Assembly: GCF_030253575.1 (NCBI RefSeq)
Contig: NC_080562.1
Span: forward strand, 42,013,852-42,077,851
Length of the DNA stretch: 64,000 nucleotides
Reading direction: 5' to 3'
DNA from: Rhododendron vialii
Lineage: Eukaryota > Streptophyta > Magnoliopsida > Ericales > Ericaceae
Both the position numbers and the translations under genes were made by a program. Positions 10,414-21,605 of this stretch are shown in pieces; positions within the stretch are counted from its first letter, which is position 1; every line of letters starts with the position of its first letter. Under the pieces are notes generated by a model. That model ran no database searches and was not told the DNA's origin. It was given only the letters and a program-made list of their open reading frames with translations.

Positions 10414-13400
10414 CTGGTAGTAATTTCAGTTGCTTTTATTAGTCGCAGATTCAAATTGGTGCACGGATAGGATCAAAAAAATTGGTGCACGGATTTCTAT
10501 GACGCCCTGTTTGGTTGCTTAGAAATGTAAATTTGGAATTAAATTCAATGACATGGAGCACCGCCAAGTGGTGTCTAGCCCCTCTTCCACCGCCACACAT
10601 TGTGCGGGTTGTGTGGGGTACAAGATTAAGTGTATGGGTCCCATTACGATGATAGGGTGGTGAAGATGCTGGGACCACGTGATGGGGAATGGGGGGGGGG
10701 GGGGGTCTGTAGAGCGCTATCTTGCAATGCACCCTAAGTGAGCATCTAGATCGTCCGTTTTTAAAATGGACGGTTTAAATCTATTTGTTAACTTTGAAAG
10801 TTAATTATGACCGGCAAGAGTGCTTCAGAGAATTTGAACGGCAAGAGTGCTTCAGCGAATATGAACTATCGATGGTGTAAACGGACGGTTTCAGATGTGC
10901 AATACATGATGCTGAACTATAGGACCCCACCTCAATAATCTCTCATGAGTTTGGCTAAAATTATTTGTGTTATAGACAATCGTTATTTTATAGGAGTACT
11001 TTTAGTATTTTTATTTGCTTAATTTTTCGCCAAAATTTTTGGGATCAATTACTCGTTTCAAAGAGTGAAAAAGAAATACATAAAATATGGCCCAAAATTG
11101 GAAAGAGAAGCGACAATTTCAAACCTTTTTCTTCAACAATTTTTTACTTTTCGTCGTAATTTTTTTTAATTTTTAGACTATTCTCGATCAATAATCGAAT
11201 GGTTTTTTAACTTGGAGTTTTTAAATATCCATCCTCAAACCTCATCCCATGTAAGTATTCATCCCAATCATTTTGAACAGTAATGTTTTCATCCTTTCAA
11301 TGTGTGAAATACCCTTGTTACCCCTCTTTGCTTGTTTGATTCCTAAACTAGAGGGATCCGGATGAATACCACAGTCCTTCTTGAGAAACCTTCTTGACTC
11401 CTAAATTAAAGGGATTCGATTTCATATCACAGTCCTCCAATTAAGTGAGAAACAATAGGATGATTTCAAATTTTCGGATGTGCAGATCACCAAATCCCAA
11501 TGATTTCTACATTCCTTCTTGATAAACCGTCTTTTTGCATTTTGAAAATTTTACATTCTTCTTAGTCCTTCTCCATCCTTTTTCCGCAATGGCCATTGTC
11601 TATTGATATGTTGTCAATGCCTAGTTTGCATGTATAATAATCATTGTAGTTATGATGGTTTTAGTTTCATGGTAAATTATTTGTATCATTTACCATGAAA
11701 TTGATTTTTCTGTTATTTCTTTTTCATGCTAAATCATTTGCACTGTCACCATGAAATACCTGTTTGAATCATGCCATATTGTTCGAATCATGAAAATAAT
11801 TAACGTATCCATGGTGTACTACATCTAATCATATTTGGTTTTTATTCCCACTACACTTACGATGGTTTTAAGTTTCATAGTAAATTATTTGCATCATGTA
11901 CCATGAAAAATATGACAAGAGGAATAAGTTTCCATGGTAAGTTTCATGGTAAATTATCATGTTACATTGTCCATTAAAAAAACATGACAAGAGGAATAAT
12001 ACCAATCATGGTGACATGGTGGATTCATATCATGGCTCGGATTGTATAAAAAAAACATGGTGTATCCCAGATTTGCCTTGTCGTCGTTTTCAAATAAAAC
12101 ATGGTTTAAAAACAAATATGAGCCATATGTATGCAAATCATGTTGTATTCTAGATTTTTCTCGTCATCGTTTTCATTTAAACATAGTTTAACGTGACAAA
12201 TTCTTCGTGTGGTAAAAAATATAACAAATTGAATGATTATCCTCACCCTATCACCCATAAAACAATGTCATCGATTCGCACCGGCTGGCCCCGTCGTCGG
12301 TTTCATCCAGTATTGAGAAACCTTGAGCGAGGGCTCCACGGCGAAGAGTTTACTCCTCCTCCTTGCGCGCCCGATTGACCGAAGAAGTAGCAGAGGACGG
12401 ATGGAGATTTCGAAATGGGTCTTGGTGATGGAGGTTGGATGAGGGATTGCGACAGTGATGGAGGATGGCGACGAGGAGCAAGATGGCGAAGCGATGGAGT
12501 ACGACGACGTGGGACGGCGACGACAAGACCGGAGGACAAACGGTTGGTGGAGTGAGGTTTGTGTTTTTGCGGAGTATCCAAAAAATCTGTGATATATATA
12601 TATATATATATGATACCAACGTATTATATAAGGGCACTATGGGGATTGAAAAAGAGAGAGGATGGAAACTTAAATGTTCAAATTGACCAGGATGGAAACA
12701 TAAGTTGGTAAGAGATTGAGGATGAATATTTAAGTCTCTCTATTAACTTTCTCGAAACAAGCCACGTTTTAGTTGGGCTAACGACAAATGATCATAGAAT
12801 ATTGGGTGCCTTTCTATTCATCATCCATTAGCTCAGCAATCAAACAGAGGATGTGGTTACATCACAGTAGCTTTAGTAGAGAATTTGTTGGCATTGGGTG
12901 ATGCGATGCGAGGTTTTTGTCCGTTGAGAAAAAAAGGGACGTTCTTTATGTAAAGTACGGTTTGAGATTCCGATAATAAGTTGGGTTCTTTTCACCACTG
13001 CCCAATTCCTTGAGCTGTTTATTTGGTTTCTCATGTGATCTATTTGTCATAATGTCATGTATGGTGGGACCAATAGATTCTTATGCTCGCATTGTGGTAT
13101 TCTGTATCGACTTCGTCACGGAATTAGGCACAAATAGCTTGTTCTAGAATACAGTCTTGCTACCAATATGTCGAGCAATTACTTGTTTTTTCGCAGCGTG
13201 GATCGTTCTTTTTTGTTCTTTTTGGTCTTTTGGGGGTATGGTTAAATGTTTTGATGTGATGTGTGAGGGGAAAAATTAAAATAAAGAAAAGAATCCACTT
13301 TGTTGATGACTTTCACTATCATGTTGTTTAAATAACTCCACTTAATGTGCACTCAATCTCGTATAAAATCAAATGGAGAATGTTGTTTAGCTATGCGTAT

Positions 13401-16400
13401 TGGTTAACGCAATGTGGGCTTGCTGGAATACAGCTTATGCCTTCTTTGACGACCGTCAACCATCAATTCTATCCAGAGTAAATCAGTGCCTTTTTCTTGT
13501 ATTCTCTCCTGTTGTGTTTGATCTGGTGACTAAACAGTGGCATGAACTTCTGAATCCTGCAGGCAGAGCCTTCTCCAACTACAGGTTCATTTTTGAACCC
13601 TCAATACATGTATTGTTCCGGTGGCATCCGTGGTTCCTCATTTATTGCAAATTGCTCCAATGGTGATACTGCTGATGGAAGAAAATTTGGAGCTTTTGAG
13701 TTTAGACCCCAAACTAGATCTGATTCTGTTTCTGGACTACAATCAGTGGCACCTATGGTAATGCCCTAGTGAAATACTGTATCACATAGCTAGTTTACTA
13801 TTTTTTTCCCTGCTGAAAAATTCGTACCAATTGAGAGTTCTATTTCATCCGACATACTGAGACTTGGACATAATAGTTTGTTCAAGCCCGAGTCAATTAA
13901 CAGCATATAATTTAAGTGATATTCCTGTAGCTGAGAGCCACCCACCTTTTTTTCCTGCTCGAACATTCTTTATCCGAGACACTGTTACTAGTACGCATTT
14001 GTTATGGTCTAAAATTATGTACCTTTTGCTTAGTACAAGTCATTAATTCTGGATTATATAGTTTGTCAGTTTATCTGTTATCTGTCACAGCTTACGCCTA
14101 CGGCTACGTCGACTACTGCTGCATTTTTGTGGGTAGCTCCCAGCTACAGGATATTCTGTAGAATGGAGTTAAACAAGGGAACTTGTAAACCACTTTTTTA
14201 TGCTAAAGAAATATCTTGAACAATTATAATAGAATTCAGTTTGATGGTATGTTCGACAATTCTAGAACTGATTTTGGGCAAGGTTAATGCTTTTGCATTT
14301 CTTGAGAAGATCTCTGCAGGTATGAACCACCAGAAAAGTGAACAATATGAATGTGCTCAGGCTCAATCCCAGTCTCAATTATTTGCATCATTCCATAATG
14401 CCAAAAGTGAGATGGCATCTTCCTCGAAAGAGATGAATCTACCTGCACCTGTTCCTATGTTTGCTTCAAGAGCTTCTGTACCTGCTAAGGTTGATTGTGA
14501 TGAATTCAGCGAGGGCAATACTGAGGTTCAAAAATCTCAACCTGAGCAAAAAGATATTGGGCCTTCTGTCACTGCTGAAAAGTCATCTGATGATGGATAT
14601 AACTGGCGGAAATACGGGCAGAAACTTGTGAAAGGAAGTGAATTTCCACGAAGCTATTACAAATGCACGAATCCTAACTGTGAGGTCAAGAAGATTTTTG
14701 AACGCTCTCATGAGGGACAAATAACAGAGATTGTGTACAGGGGCACACACGATCATCCTAAACCTCAGCCTTCCCGTCGAGTTAGTGCTGGTTCTATTCT
14801 TTCCATCCAAGAGAAAAATGATACGGTTCCATCTTTGACCACTCAAGAAGGTAACTGAAGAAACTTTTCTATGATTCCCCTTGTGAAAATTATTGTGTTT
14901 ATAAGTGATTTTTTCTTCTTGTTTTTTCTTGAAGACAAATCTGCCATAAATGCCCAGATATCTCAGAACACTGACCCAAATGGCAATGACGAGCTATCTC
15001 CTCTTGGAACAAATGATGATAGTGTAGAGGGTGCAGTTCCTCAGTTGAACGGAACTAATGATGGTGATGAAGATGATCCTTTCTCAAAGCGGAGGTGTTG
15101 TAGTTCAACATGCCTTGGATTTTTCATTCTTGTAGCTGTCTGACTTGTGTCCAGACTTCGTCTGCTCACTTCAAACTAACTGTTGGAAAAATGGTTGCAG
15201 GAAGCTAGACAATGGTGCTATAGATGTCATGCTTTTTAAGCCCATTCGCGAACCACGTGTTGTGGTTCAAACAATGAGTGAAGTTGATATACTGGATGAT
15301 GGGTATCGATGGCGTAAATATGGGCAGAAAGTGGTGAGAGGCAATCCTAATCCGAGGTATGTCTCAGTTTTCTCACTAGTCTAAAGTTTACAGGGAATGT
15401 TCAATCTTTAGTTCAGTCGTGGTTATCGTGGAAAATTCTGTTATGTGTCAATATGAAAGCATGGAGAAAACACGTGCTTCAGAATTGCTTCTTTTTCTTT
15501 TTCTTTTTCTTTTCTTTTTTGTGTATGGACAAATCTGTTTACAGAATCGGAGAATGTGAAAAACAGAAAGCCTACATGTTGGATCGACATTAGAGAAGTT
15601 ATATTAGTTTGATGCATTTTGATACAAGTTTATTTTCCGGGATATTCTTTGAAAATGGGAGCTACTTTGTCCCGCTTTGAGAAGTACAATATGCAGGATG
15701 AGAAGAGAGAAACACATTTTCAGCTGTCTAGTTCTGAGAAAACCCTATAGAAGTAAGCTTTTTGTAGGTAGCAAGCAAGGACGGAACCAAGATTTTACCC
15801 TAACAGTGACGAAATGTATATTAAAAAAATCTAGTGGCGGCGAGACTATATAAGTTGGGCATAATTTTTTTTTAACATATAATAATTGCATTTTCTAAAA
15901 TTCTTGTCGTGGTGGTCGCCGGCACTAGACTCCTCCTAATCTCATCCTTGGTAGCAAGTACTATGGTGAATATGACTCCGTGCTTCTTTTCTCAACAAAT
16001 TGTTTTCTTTTGAAATCTTCCGGAAATGAGTGCAAATAATGTGACTGACTGCTAGTTTTTTCCATCCAGTTGCCACGATAATAGTTTGATGACTATTTAC
16101 TTTGCCCCGCTTATGAAGTACTTAGATAGGTTGGCAAACAAGAACATTCTTTGACAATTTCCAATTCTCAAATATTTTACATATGTTTTCGCATCTTCTG
16201 CAGGAGTTATTACAAGTGCACAAATGCTGGATGCCAAGTTAGGAAACATGTGGAAAGGGCATCCCACGATCCAAAAGCTGTTATAACTACATACGAGGGA
16301 AAACACAATCATGATGTACCGACTGCAAAGGCTAGTACCCATGAAATGGCAGGACCTGCAACTGTGAATGGAACATCAAGGGTTAGATCGCAAGAGAGCG

Positions 16401-16669
16401 ATTCGATCAGTCTTGGTCTTGGAGTTGGGATTAGCTCTGTCGCTGAAAACAGATCCAATGAAACGCAACAAATACTGGATGCTGAACGCCTGCAAAACCA
16501 AGGCAACAGTGTCAGCTCCAGTTTTTCGTTTGTTCCAGTGAATCTGGTTTCCTCATACTATGATGCTGTAAATGGTGGTGGATACGGTGGATCTAGAGAG
16601 ACTCCGCCTTTAAACCATTCTTCTAACCCGTATCAACAAAATATAGAACGGATACTTTTGGACCCATAA
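10097..16669 (+). CDS. WRKY20: WRKY20-like group I WRKY transcription factor, 6 exons, about 594 aa
   Basis: Exons: 10097-10360, 13563-13757, about 14307-14850, 14935-15094, 15201-15356 and 16204-16669. There are two WRKY domains: WRKYGQK at about residues 253-259 (followed by [14 protein letters not shown]) and at about 425-431 (followed by VVRGNPNP, split by an intron right after the PR codons, the usual site in C-terminal WRKY domains). Each has C-C and H-x-H zinc ligands. Exon 1 encodes the Ser-Pro cluster [20 protein letters not shown] at residues 54-73, a known MAPK target region in group I WRKYs. SKRRK at about 385-389 is a probable nuclear localisation signal. The N-terminal block, VRGNPNP and [11 protein letters not shown] together point to WRKY20 rather than WRKY33 or WRKY2. 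It should bind W-boxes in the nucleus. The exon 3 start is uncertain: the obvious CAG acceptor (exon from 14320) breaks phase, so an in-frame TTGAG acceptor (14307) is proposed. Intron 1 is 3.2 kb and repeat-rich. Confidence 0.93.
10373..10410 (+). repeat. (CT)n microsatellite just inside WRKY20 intron 1
   Basis: About 18 CT units starting 12 bases after the exon 1 donor (10361-10362). Confidence 0.9.
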
Positions 16670-18836
16670 ATAATTGTTTCTTAAAGTGAAGGCAGAATAA
16701 TATGGAATGCAGTGATTTTCTCTCCCCTTGGTAAGGGGCAAATATCAACTCTCTACTGCTACTCTGTTGTATCGTTAATCTGCTACATTTATCTTCTTTT
16801 TATGCCCAAGTGCTGTTTGTACCCCCTCCTCTATGTAGGGATATCCTCGTTTTCCTGTAATCATTGTCGAATAGCTTTTAATCCACTAGATATTACTGAT
16901 GGATGGAGATGACGGGTGGGTCTTCTGACAGTCATTCCAGCAATACTGATCAGGACTTCCCTTCGCTCGGTCTTTTTGGTTAGCTTTGTTTTGTCACGCT
17001 TGAAAAAAGGGCGTTAAGGGGACATGTTCCCGTGGACAACAGGCAGCGGACATTAATTTCTCTTACCTCCACTTCTGTACACTATGCAGTTAGAACAGGG
17101 CACAAATCTGTTCTGACAACAGTCATATTGTAGTAACTCTTAGTAAGTTAGCAGTGCTTGAAATGGAAGGTACTTGCGGGGAAAACAAATTTACATGTAT
17201 TGTAGTATTTGACCGATAATTTGAACGACATGTATAACTACAGTGCGAGTTACAGAGCTTTGCATTTTCCCAAGCCTCGTCTCTTCACAAAAACAATGCA
17301 ACTCATGTACTGTTTGATTGAATTATTATGGACCCTGTAATGTTGGCTTGGAGCCAGTGGAGCCTGAGTTATGATTCTATTCATAATTACTTTAGCTAGT
17401 GCAGAATGTTGATCATCCATTAGAAACAATGATTTGCGATGAGTCGGTAAATCTAGTGTTCACGACAAATTAAAATTGATTGCACTTAATTGGTGGGCAC
17501 GTGCACAGGTTGAAAACATATCTCAAACATTATTAATGACCTTATATTGTGTCCCAATGTCAAATTCAACTAAAAATTAACAACAGTTTTTCATTAAAGT
17601 TCACTCATTGTCAACCATCATTTCATGATCTCAACCAAGCAAAGCTAAACATATGCTTCCTGTAGGTTGAAAAACAATTATCAACACAGTTATACTCCCC
17701 CACAAACCAAGCCTCGGCCAAAAACCTGTTAATTCATTTGAGGCAACAGTACAAACCATACTACGATAGTTCTTCCTTGCAACAGTGACCACCAACAGTA
17801 ATCTGTTTCATTTTTCCCCCTTAAAAATCACTTCATACATTTTAGAAACCGTGGAAGTAGATAGAGAATGCCAAAATGTGAAACTCTTCGTATAAGCTTA
17901 AACTACCTATTTTGAAATTTTCCATGGATCTATATGAATTGAGTCGCAACAGCCCATCACATTCCATTCTGCCTCGTGCAGATGGTTTCGGCAGTCAAAT
18001 GCCATGGATTGGTTATGGAATTATCCCAATCCATCTTAATGTCAAAAGTCTACTCAAACAGCTAGCTTAGCAATCTGCCCCCAACCAATGACCTTGCATG
18101 TCCCTATACTAGATCCCCCTATTCTTCATTTATTTCACAACCACAAGACACAACAAAAGAAAACAATTCTTCTACAAAGTGTCAAGATTCAATGAAGATT
18201 TAACGTCTTCTTGTTCTTTCTCTGCCCATTCAACTCAATCCTAGGTAATGAATTGCCATTTCATCTATCCTTTCATGAAATCTGATTTTGCTCATAAGTT
18301 TTGGAAGAAGTCCATGGCTTATAAGAATCTAGTGACTGTCTAACTTGTATAAGGTTGTCTGATCTAAGCATAAATGTTTGCCACGTTGTTCTCAATTCTT
18401 CCCACTTGCTGGGTGGACAATCTACCTTTAGCTAGGAGCCTCTTCTTCATCTTCCCAGCTCCCCGAAAACAACATCAATGTGAAAATATTTGACTAGTAG
18501 GCATCCATATAAACTTGATACCCACTATCGAAACTCCAAAAGAAATGGGATGACAAAACATGAGGGAAATGACTAAAAAGGGAGCAGGGATTAAAGTACC
18601 CAGTCAAAATGATAAAAGGTACAAGGATAGTGATGTAAGTCAATCAACATTACTATCAAACAGTTTGAACATATCCAAACAAGACAGGCAACAGAACAAA
18701 ACGAACAATATCTGAGAACTGATAGTTTGTCCCATGATTATTGATAAATCAACTAATGCCTCGTACAAAAATCAACATACCCAACTGCCGTCTTGTGTTT
18801 TTCTCAACCCAATGTAAACCATATCCTGTTATGTTT
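16670..18836. other. Interval between WRKY20 and the complex I gene
   Basis: The two genes are tail to tail here. I see 3' flanking sequence of both and no other gene, repeat or RNA that I can support. Confidence 0.6.
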
Positions 18837-20461
18837 CTATTTCTTGTACCGAGCTACCTCTCCCTCGTTGGGAAAGAAACCCATGAGCCTCCCAGCCGAG
18901 TTCTGGTAAGCGTACATGAAACCCCCCAGTAGCCCGATCAATCCCCCAGTCACCATTGAAGGACCCCGAATATTTGGTTTAATTCCTACAGATCAATCAC
19001 ACCATTTGATTACATAAAAAGAACAAAATAGTTATAGAATCTCAAAACTCAATATTCCGTTGGCAAGAGTATTTGAACGATATAGTGGAGAACACTGCAA
19101 ATTTTGAGAAATGCCAGTAACACGCCAATTTGCACAACTATTTATACACCCTCTTTCACAAGTGATGAGAGACCCACCACCTGGAACCTGACAAGACATG
19201 TAGGAGAGTATGTATGAATGTACAAATAATGAGTTACTAGCAGTGGTAAAAAATTATGAAGAAAGAGGAGTAGACATAAACACAATCTGATACAACCAAA
19301 ACAGAAAAAAAACCCTTCTTGGACTACAGAAGGAATGTGTAAAGGACCCATTTGGCTCCCCATTTGCTTATTGGTTGAAAATAAGCAATCATCAATCTTT
19401 CTCCCTGCTTACTGCTTATTGATTCAATCCATGCCAAACAAAAGCAAAAAGTAAATGCAGCCGGATTTTTTTTAATTATCTAATTGCTTATTCATAACAA
19501 ATTGTCAAATACAACAAGACGCCAGCATCTCCAGCCATATATTTTTCTTTTTTCACTTAAAACTAAAATTTTGAGTAAAAACACCTCAAAATTAACTCCA
19601 CCCCTTGACTCAAACTTCTATCAAAATGAGTTTTACTCTAATCAAGGGAGACTCAAATTTTAGAAGTCTATTTTATGCCTCTCAAAATAACAACTATGCC
19701 ATTAATGAAGCTACCGCCCAAATATATGCTTTGATTTGGGTTTGTCCGGTGTGATCCGTCCAGTTATCATGAATCGTCAAAGCAACAAGCAAAGCCCCAA
19801 TTTTTGTGTGTTTGTTCATTCCCAAAAGGCTCCACTACTCTAAGGGGTTTTCCGCTGACGCCGGATGTTTTCAACTTAGCGGGTTATTTGCTCAAGTTTT
19901 TGCCTTGCGTCGCCCGCCCTTGCAAAACAAAGGCTTAATAAGAAGACGAGGGCTTAGCACCCTGTGTGGCTGTGTGCAGTTGATGCGTGCGCTATCATTT
20001 TCCTTATTTATCACCTCACTATATTCTTATATAATTATTATCATGTAGCATTTTCTAATTAGGACGCTTCATATCAAATGAAGCTTTTACTCAAATCAAG
20101 TAAAATTACAGGTGAAGTCTGGAGATGCTCTCAAGAAATTAACCCAACCGGCCCTAAATCTAGGTATGTCCCGTTTTGGTCGATGGGTTTTTTTCCATTC
20201 GTGTAATCGTTTCCACCAAACATAGATCACTCTCTAACACGTACAAGTATAAATAACCTATACATATCAATACATAGGTATACAGTATGAGGACGGATAG
20301 GGGGTACCAGAGAGGTAGCCGACGGTGACGGAAACGCCGGTGATGGTGGAGAGGCGGAGGTAATCTAGGGTGTTGAAGTTGGCCACCGTCTTTGTGAATG
20401 GAGGGTTCCGATCTATTACTGGGTACTCTGGCTTTGCCGATGCTGTGATGTCTGTGTTCAT
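18837..20461 (-). CDS. Mitochondrial complex I small subunit (NADH-ubiquinone oxidoreductase 21 kDa / NUXM-like), 2 exons, 100 aa
   Basis: Exon 1 runs 20461 down to 20308 and exon 2 from 18985 down to 18837, with GT-AG borders and a 1.3 kb intron. The protein starts MNTDITASAKPEYPVIDRNP, continues through DYLRLSTITGVSVTVGYLSG, and after the junction reads GIKPNIRGPSMVTGGLIGLL then GGFMYAYQNSAGRLMGFFPN. This matches the plant 21 kDa subunit family (Arabidopsis At4g16450 type), a membrane accessory subunit of respiratory complex I. Two short hydrophobic segments fit the family. Length is about 100 aa against about 106 in Arabidopsis; the C-terminus ends early at KK. An in-frame ATG at 20527 would add 22 residues rich in Arg and Gly; I prefer 20461 because homologues begin at MNTD. 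The gene is head-to-head with the mTERF9 gene. Confidence 0.92.
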
Positions 20462-20800
20462 CTTTCCTCTTCCACCTCCTCCCCCTCCTCTTCTTCTTCT
20501 TCTACCACTTCGATCTTCCTCCTTCAACTGATCACTGTGTAAAGGAAAGTGAAAAATGGAGTATTATCGGATTGGGTCAATGGAGATGTTTATAGGCCTT
20601 CAGTTTTTTGGACCGGGTCATATGGGCCGCCCGGCCCTTTGATGAGAATTGGTTTGAGGAGATCAAATCTTGGAGGAAAATGAAGCCCACCATGATCATC
20701 GTTGTTTGATATCGGGTCAAGGGTTTTGCTTGCATATCATTCACTAGTTATTAAGGAAACTTTTTTTTTTTCCAAAGAAAAGTAAAAACATTAGACTGCT

Positions 20801-20889
20801 GATTTTGCCATTCCCTTTATTGTTAACGTCAATTTCCTACAAGTGTATTCAAGGGAGCACCGTTAACAAAAAAGTAAGTGGCAAAATTA
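20801..20889. mobile_element. Short hairpin MITE, copy 1
   Basis: Inverted arms TTTTGCCATTCC...TGTTAACG and CGTTAACA...GTGGCAAAAT. The same structure recurs at 27294-27403. It lies in the shared upstream region of the complex I and mTERF9 genes. Confidence 0.6.
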
Positions 20890-21605
20890 TTTTCCAAACT
20901 TTATTAATAAAAGGAATTACAACTTATCGTGTGCATCTAATATAACTGAAAAAAAGACTATAATAATACTACCACCACACACACCCACACACTTATACAC
21001 ACACTCACAATTAAGGTGGCCCCACACACACTAGAGTGTGTGTAAGTATTTGTGTGACTGAGTGTGATTTTATAATTATTGAAAAGACTAATTGCACACG
21101 TAAACGATAAATAATACAATTAAATCAAATGAATGATACTTCTAGCGATAAATTGATCAAATGTTTAGATGTTGGAGAAGAGCATGCAATTGTCGATGAT
21201 CAACTGTCACGGTAATTTGACTATTAATCACGAGAGAGCTCAGAAATCCGTTGTCAAAATCATGACAGTTGTTGTGTGTCAAAATCATTCGTTAGCGGAA
21301 ATTTATTTTAGAGTCCGATCTCTTTTGTCCCACGAATTTTTATGCCTCTTATGCCAAAGAATTTTTTAACCACCGTTGAATGGTGTGATTTATTTTTATA
21401 TTTTGAATCCAACAGTAGTAAAATCTCTCAGGCAGATGCGTTTTTGACACAAAGATATTTACATTGACGAAGAGATGAGAGAGAAGAAAACCGGATGAAC
21501 TTTCGGATAACGACACTGGTGTCTGGTTTTTTTTCAGATAATAAGAGAGGGTTTTAGGGTATATTCCGATTTTCTCTCTTTCTCCTCCTCTCTCTAGAAA
21601 AAGTG

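Noticed and set aside
9818-10420. Plus-strand ORF from 9818 reading through the CT repeat into WRKY20 exon 1
   Set aside because: The part before 10097 is translated microsatellite; family similarity starts only at and after the ATG at 10097.
13400-13666. Independent ORF in the WRKY20 gene
   Set aside because: It overlaps WRKY20 exon 2 in another frame; the true frame gives the family block [10 protein letters not shown].
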